From contig JAAYDR010000071.1 in the NCBI GenBank assembly GCA_012729115.1, positions 1 to 64,000 of the forward strand: 64,000 bases of DNA, in the 5' to 3' direction. Origin of the DNA: Clostridiales bacterium (GTDB taxonomy: Bacteria; Bacillota; Clostridia; Christensenellales; Aristaeellaceae). This document shows positions 62,142 through 64,000 of this stretch, in pieces. Made by a program: the position numbers and the translations under genes. Position 1 is the first letter of the stretch, and every line of letters begins with the position of its first letter. The notes below the pieces were generated by a model. That model was given only the letters and a program-made list of their open reading frames with translations. It was not told the DNA's origin and made no database searches.

Positions 62142-63037
62142 CCTTGGTGAAGGATGTTTTACCGCGGGGATTGATCACAAAAGGCGTAGGCGGTTTGTAT
62201 TACATCCTTGGGGAGGACGGACAGACTGTGGTCCTCAGAGCCAAGGGAAAGTTTCGCAAATTGAAGCAAACTCCCCTGGTGGGGGATCGGGTGCTCTATA
62301 CCCCCGGCCAGGGGGAAGAGCATGGTTGGCTGGAGGAGATTCTGCCCAGGGACAGCGTACTGGTTCGTCCTCCGGTGGCCAATGTGCGCACGGTGCTGGT
62401 GGTGATTGCGCCGGAGCCTGCCCCGGATTACCTGCTGGTGGACCTGCTTCTCGCCATGGCCTATGAACAGGGCATCCGCCCGGTGTTGGTGCTCAACAAA
62501 TGCGATCTGGACCCTCAAAGGGAGCAGGAGCCCAGGGAGATGTACCATGGGCTTGATTTACCCATCCTGTCGGTCAGCGCCCAGACCGGCGAAGGCCTTC
62601 AGGAACTGGCTCAGATCATGCGGGAAGGTATTTGCTGCTTTGCCGGACAATCCGGCGTAGGCAAGAGTACACTGCTTGGCAAGATCACTGGGCTCCAATT
62701 GCACACAGGGGAAATCAGCCGCAAAATCAGCCGCGGGAGACATACCACCCGTCATACAGAGTTGCTGATCCAGGGCGGGCTCATGGTGCTGGATACTCCC
62801 GGATTCAGTTTGCTGGAGCCCTGGGAAAACCTGGAGCCCATCCGCCTGAAGGACTTTTATCCTGAGTTCGCACCCTATGAGGGCCTGTGCAAATTTGCTC
62901 CCTGCTACCATTTCCGGGAGCCTGGCTGCGCTGTGCTGCAGGCAGCCCGGGAGGGAAAGATTTCCCCAAAGCGGTTGGAACGGTATCATACATTGCTTCA
63001 ACAAGTACAAAAGGCATGGAGGGAACGTTATGAGTAA
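62138..63037 (+). CDS. rsgA: Ribosome biogenesis GTPase RsgA
   Basis: A 299-residue circularly permuted GTPase. The OB fold (~residues 10-70) is followed by the G motifs in permuted order: NKCD (G4), GQSGVGKST (G1), the RHTTRHTEL switch and DTPGFS (G3). A C-terminal zinc-binding domain with Cys and His residues (CKFAPCYHFREPGC) completes it. It matures the 30S subunit. The start is a GTG at 62138 overlapping the prkC stop, with GGAGG ten bases upstream. Confidence 0.93.
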   Translation: MTLVKDVLPRGLITKGVGGLYYILGEDGQTVVLRAKGKFRKLKQTPLVGDRVLYTPGQGEEHGWLEEILPRDSVLVRPPVANVRTVLVVIAPEPAPDYLLVDLLLAMAYEQGIRPVLVLNKCDLDPQREQEPREMYHGLDLPILSVSAQTGEGLQELAQIMREGICCFAGQSGVGKSTLLGKITGLQLHTGEISRKISRGRHTTRHTELLIQGGLMVLDTPGFSLLEPWENLEPIRLKDFYPEFAPYEGLCKFAPCYHFREPGCAVLQAAREGKISPKRLERYHTLLQQVQKAWRERYE

Positions 63038-63662
63038 GCTGGCAGCATCCATTTTGGCAGGCGACGTGCTGCACCTGGGAGATGCGGGCCGACTGGTAAC
63101 GGATACAGGATGCGATTATTTGCATTTTGACATTATGGACGGCGTGTTTGTACCCAACCTTTCCTTTGGTCCCCACGTGCTGGCGGGCCTGAAAACCGCT
63201 GTCAGGGCGGTGTATGACACCCATTTGATGGTTTGCGACCCCATGACGCTCATCGATGCCTTTGCCAAGGCGGGCTCCCACCGCCTTACCGTCCATGTGG
63301 AAGCGAAGAACTTTGAGGAGAGCCTGGCCAAGATCCGAAAGCTGGGCCTTGGGGTAGGGGCCTCCCTGAAGCCGGCCACCCCGGCCTCCTCCCTGGTCCC
63401 CTATTTTGACAAGCTGGATCTGATTTTGGTGATGTCCGTGGAGCCGGGTTTTGGAGGCCAGAAACTGATCCCCTCCCAGGTGGACAAGATTCGGGAACTG
63501 CGCGCTCTGGGCTTTCAGGGAGAGATCGAGGTGGACGGCGGCGTTACCCTGGAGAATGGGCCTCTTCTGGTCCATGCTGGAGCGGACACCCTGGTGATGG
63601 GCACCTCGTTTTTTGCCGCCGATGATCCCCAGGCAGTGGCCGATGCAGTGCATGGGTTCTGA
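63030..63662 (+). CDS. rpe: Ribulose-phosphate 3-epimerase
   Basis: A 210-residue TIM barrel. The conserved blocks are SILAGD, YLHFDIMDGVFVPNLSFGP, TVHVEA, the VMSVEPGFGGQ loop, and EVDGGVTLEN with metal-binding Asp. It interconverts ribulose-5-P and xylulose-5-P in the pentose phosphate pathway. The ATG at 63030 overlaps rsgA by 8 bp and follows GGAGGG. In many Firmicutes a thiamine pyrophosphokinase gene follows; here it does not. Confidence 0.95.
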   Translation: MSKLAASILAGDVLHLGDAGRLVTDTGCDYLHFDIMDGVFVPNLSFGPHVLAGLKTAVRAVYDTHLMVCDPMTLIDAFAKAGSHRLTVHVEAKNFEESLAKIRKLGLGVGASLKPATPASSLVPYFDKLDLILVMSVEPGFGGQKLIPSQVDKIRELRALGFQGEIEVDGGVTLENGPLLVHAGADTLVMGTSFFAADDPQAVADAVHGF

Positions 63663-63718
63663 CAGGCTGGGCATCCTACGGCAAGGACTGCGATGACGGT
63701 CATACCGGGAGGATGAGC

Positions 63719-63856
63719 ATGATGGAGAAGGATGCCCAGCGAATTGCGGAGGAAAACGAGCAGGAGGAGGAACCCGCCCGTGGCACAACACCAGCACCTC
63801 TGTTCCACTTTGTGAAGATGGAGCGCAGGATGAGCCGGGGCAAGCTGCTGCACTGA
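63719..63856 (+). CDS. Small uncharacterised charged protein (45 residues)
   Basis: A 45-codon frame with GGGAGG six bases before the ATG. The product is acidic in its first half (EEENEQEEE-type) and basic at the end (KMERRMSRGK), with no hydrophobic helix. It lies 56 bp behind rpe on the same strand. I do not recognise it. A ribosome-binding site and operon-like spacing support it, but conservation is unknown. Confidence 0.45.
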   Translation: MMEKDAQRIAEENEQEEEPARGTTPAPLFHFVKMERRMSRGKLLH

Positions 63857-63891
63857 GGGCTCCACAAAGAGAATGCCCCTTTTGTCGGGTG

Positions 63892-63920
63892 TTGGCATCC
63901 CTTCCACAATCTGGTATAAT
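63892..63920 (+). promoter_or_regulatory. Predicted sigma-A promoter for the gene at the window end
   Basis: TTGGCA at 63892-63897, 17-bp spacer, perfect TATAAT at 63915-63920. Confidence 0.6.
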
Positions 63921-63977
63921 GTTGAGGCGTTAGTTTCAGAAAGCCATTTGCAGGTGGCGCGGAAGGGATGGGATTTG

Positions 63978-64000
63978 GTGGCCAATCCAACATTTGAAAT
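63978..64000 (+). CDS. 5' end of a truncated gene (possibly a peptidyl-prolyl isomerase)
   Basis: A GTG at 63978 follows GGAAGGG and opens the frame V-A-N-P-T-F-E before the window ends. A promoter lies ~58 bp upstream. The first residues resemble the starts of cyclophilin-type peptidyl-prolyl isomerases of Clostridia, but seven residues are far too few to be sure. Confidence 0.3.

Overview
The window looks like a chromosomal segment of an anaerobic, endospore-forming, fairly GC-rich member of the Clostridia (Bacillota). Evidence for this is the gpr-spoIIP pair, the priA-def-fmt-rsmB-rlmN-prpC-prkC-rsgA-rpe order typical of Firmicutes, a T-box leader, glycyl-radical chemistry and a membrane-bound [NiFe] hydrogenase with a full set of maturation genes. 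I cannot name a genus from sequence alone.

Region by region. (1) 1-5.2 kb is an AT-richer accessory island holding an IS256-type insertion sequence, a two-gene SIR2 + HerA antiphage module with its own promoter, and a tRNA-Val(GAC) whose 3' end faces the island. (2) 5.3-12.9 kb has a carboxylesterase, spoIIP and gpr, a MacAB-like adaptor/ATPase/permease operon, a small DMT-family transporter behind a perfect 16-bp hairpin, and a small membrane protein of unknown function. (3) 13.2-18.1 kb has a T-box leader in front of an acyl-CoA synthetase-like ligase, an ArsR-type regulator with an MFS transporter, and a fused MsrA-MsrB. (4) 18.3-28.9 kb is a catabolic block: a nanE-like epimerase, a glycyl radical enzyme of unassigned substrate and its activase run convergently to a ribose-type ABC importer operon that ends with a nagB-like gene; a TIM-barrel sugar isomerase lies upstream of the importer. 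(5) 28.9-35.5 kb has a Gld-like ABC exporter group (ATPase, permease, GldG-like, DUF4340), a DeoR regulator and a divergent Gfo/Idh/MocA oxidoreductase.

(6) 35.6-51.1 kb is the main system. A 12-gene leftward operon encodes three antiporter-like subunits and NuoJ-, K-, A-, B-, C-, D-, H- and I-like subunits, followed by a maturation endopeptidase. The NuoD-like subunit keeps all four Ni-binding cysteines and a C-terminal extension, so this is a group 4 energy-converting hydrogenase with the subunit set of the 11-subunit complex I core. Diverging from it is hypA-hypB-hypF-hypC-hypD-hypE, which makes and inserts the NiFe(CN)2CO centre. Both operons have strong sigma-A-type promoters facing away from each other, and a perfect 10-bp inverted repeat sits at the hydrogenase transcription start.

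(7) 51.3-64 kb is housekeeping: a D-Ala-D-Ala carboxypeptidase and then the priA-to-rpe operon with many 4-bp overlaps, a small ORF, and the start of another gene at the window edge. Start codons were moved from the longest ORF wherever a Shine-Dalgarno sequence clearly favoured an internal start. All positions and motifs were read by eye; no database search was possible.
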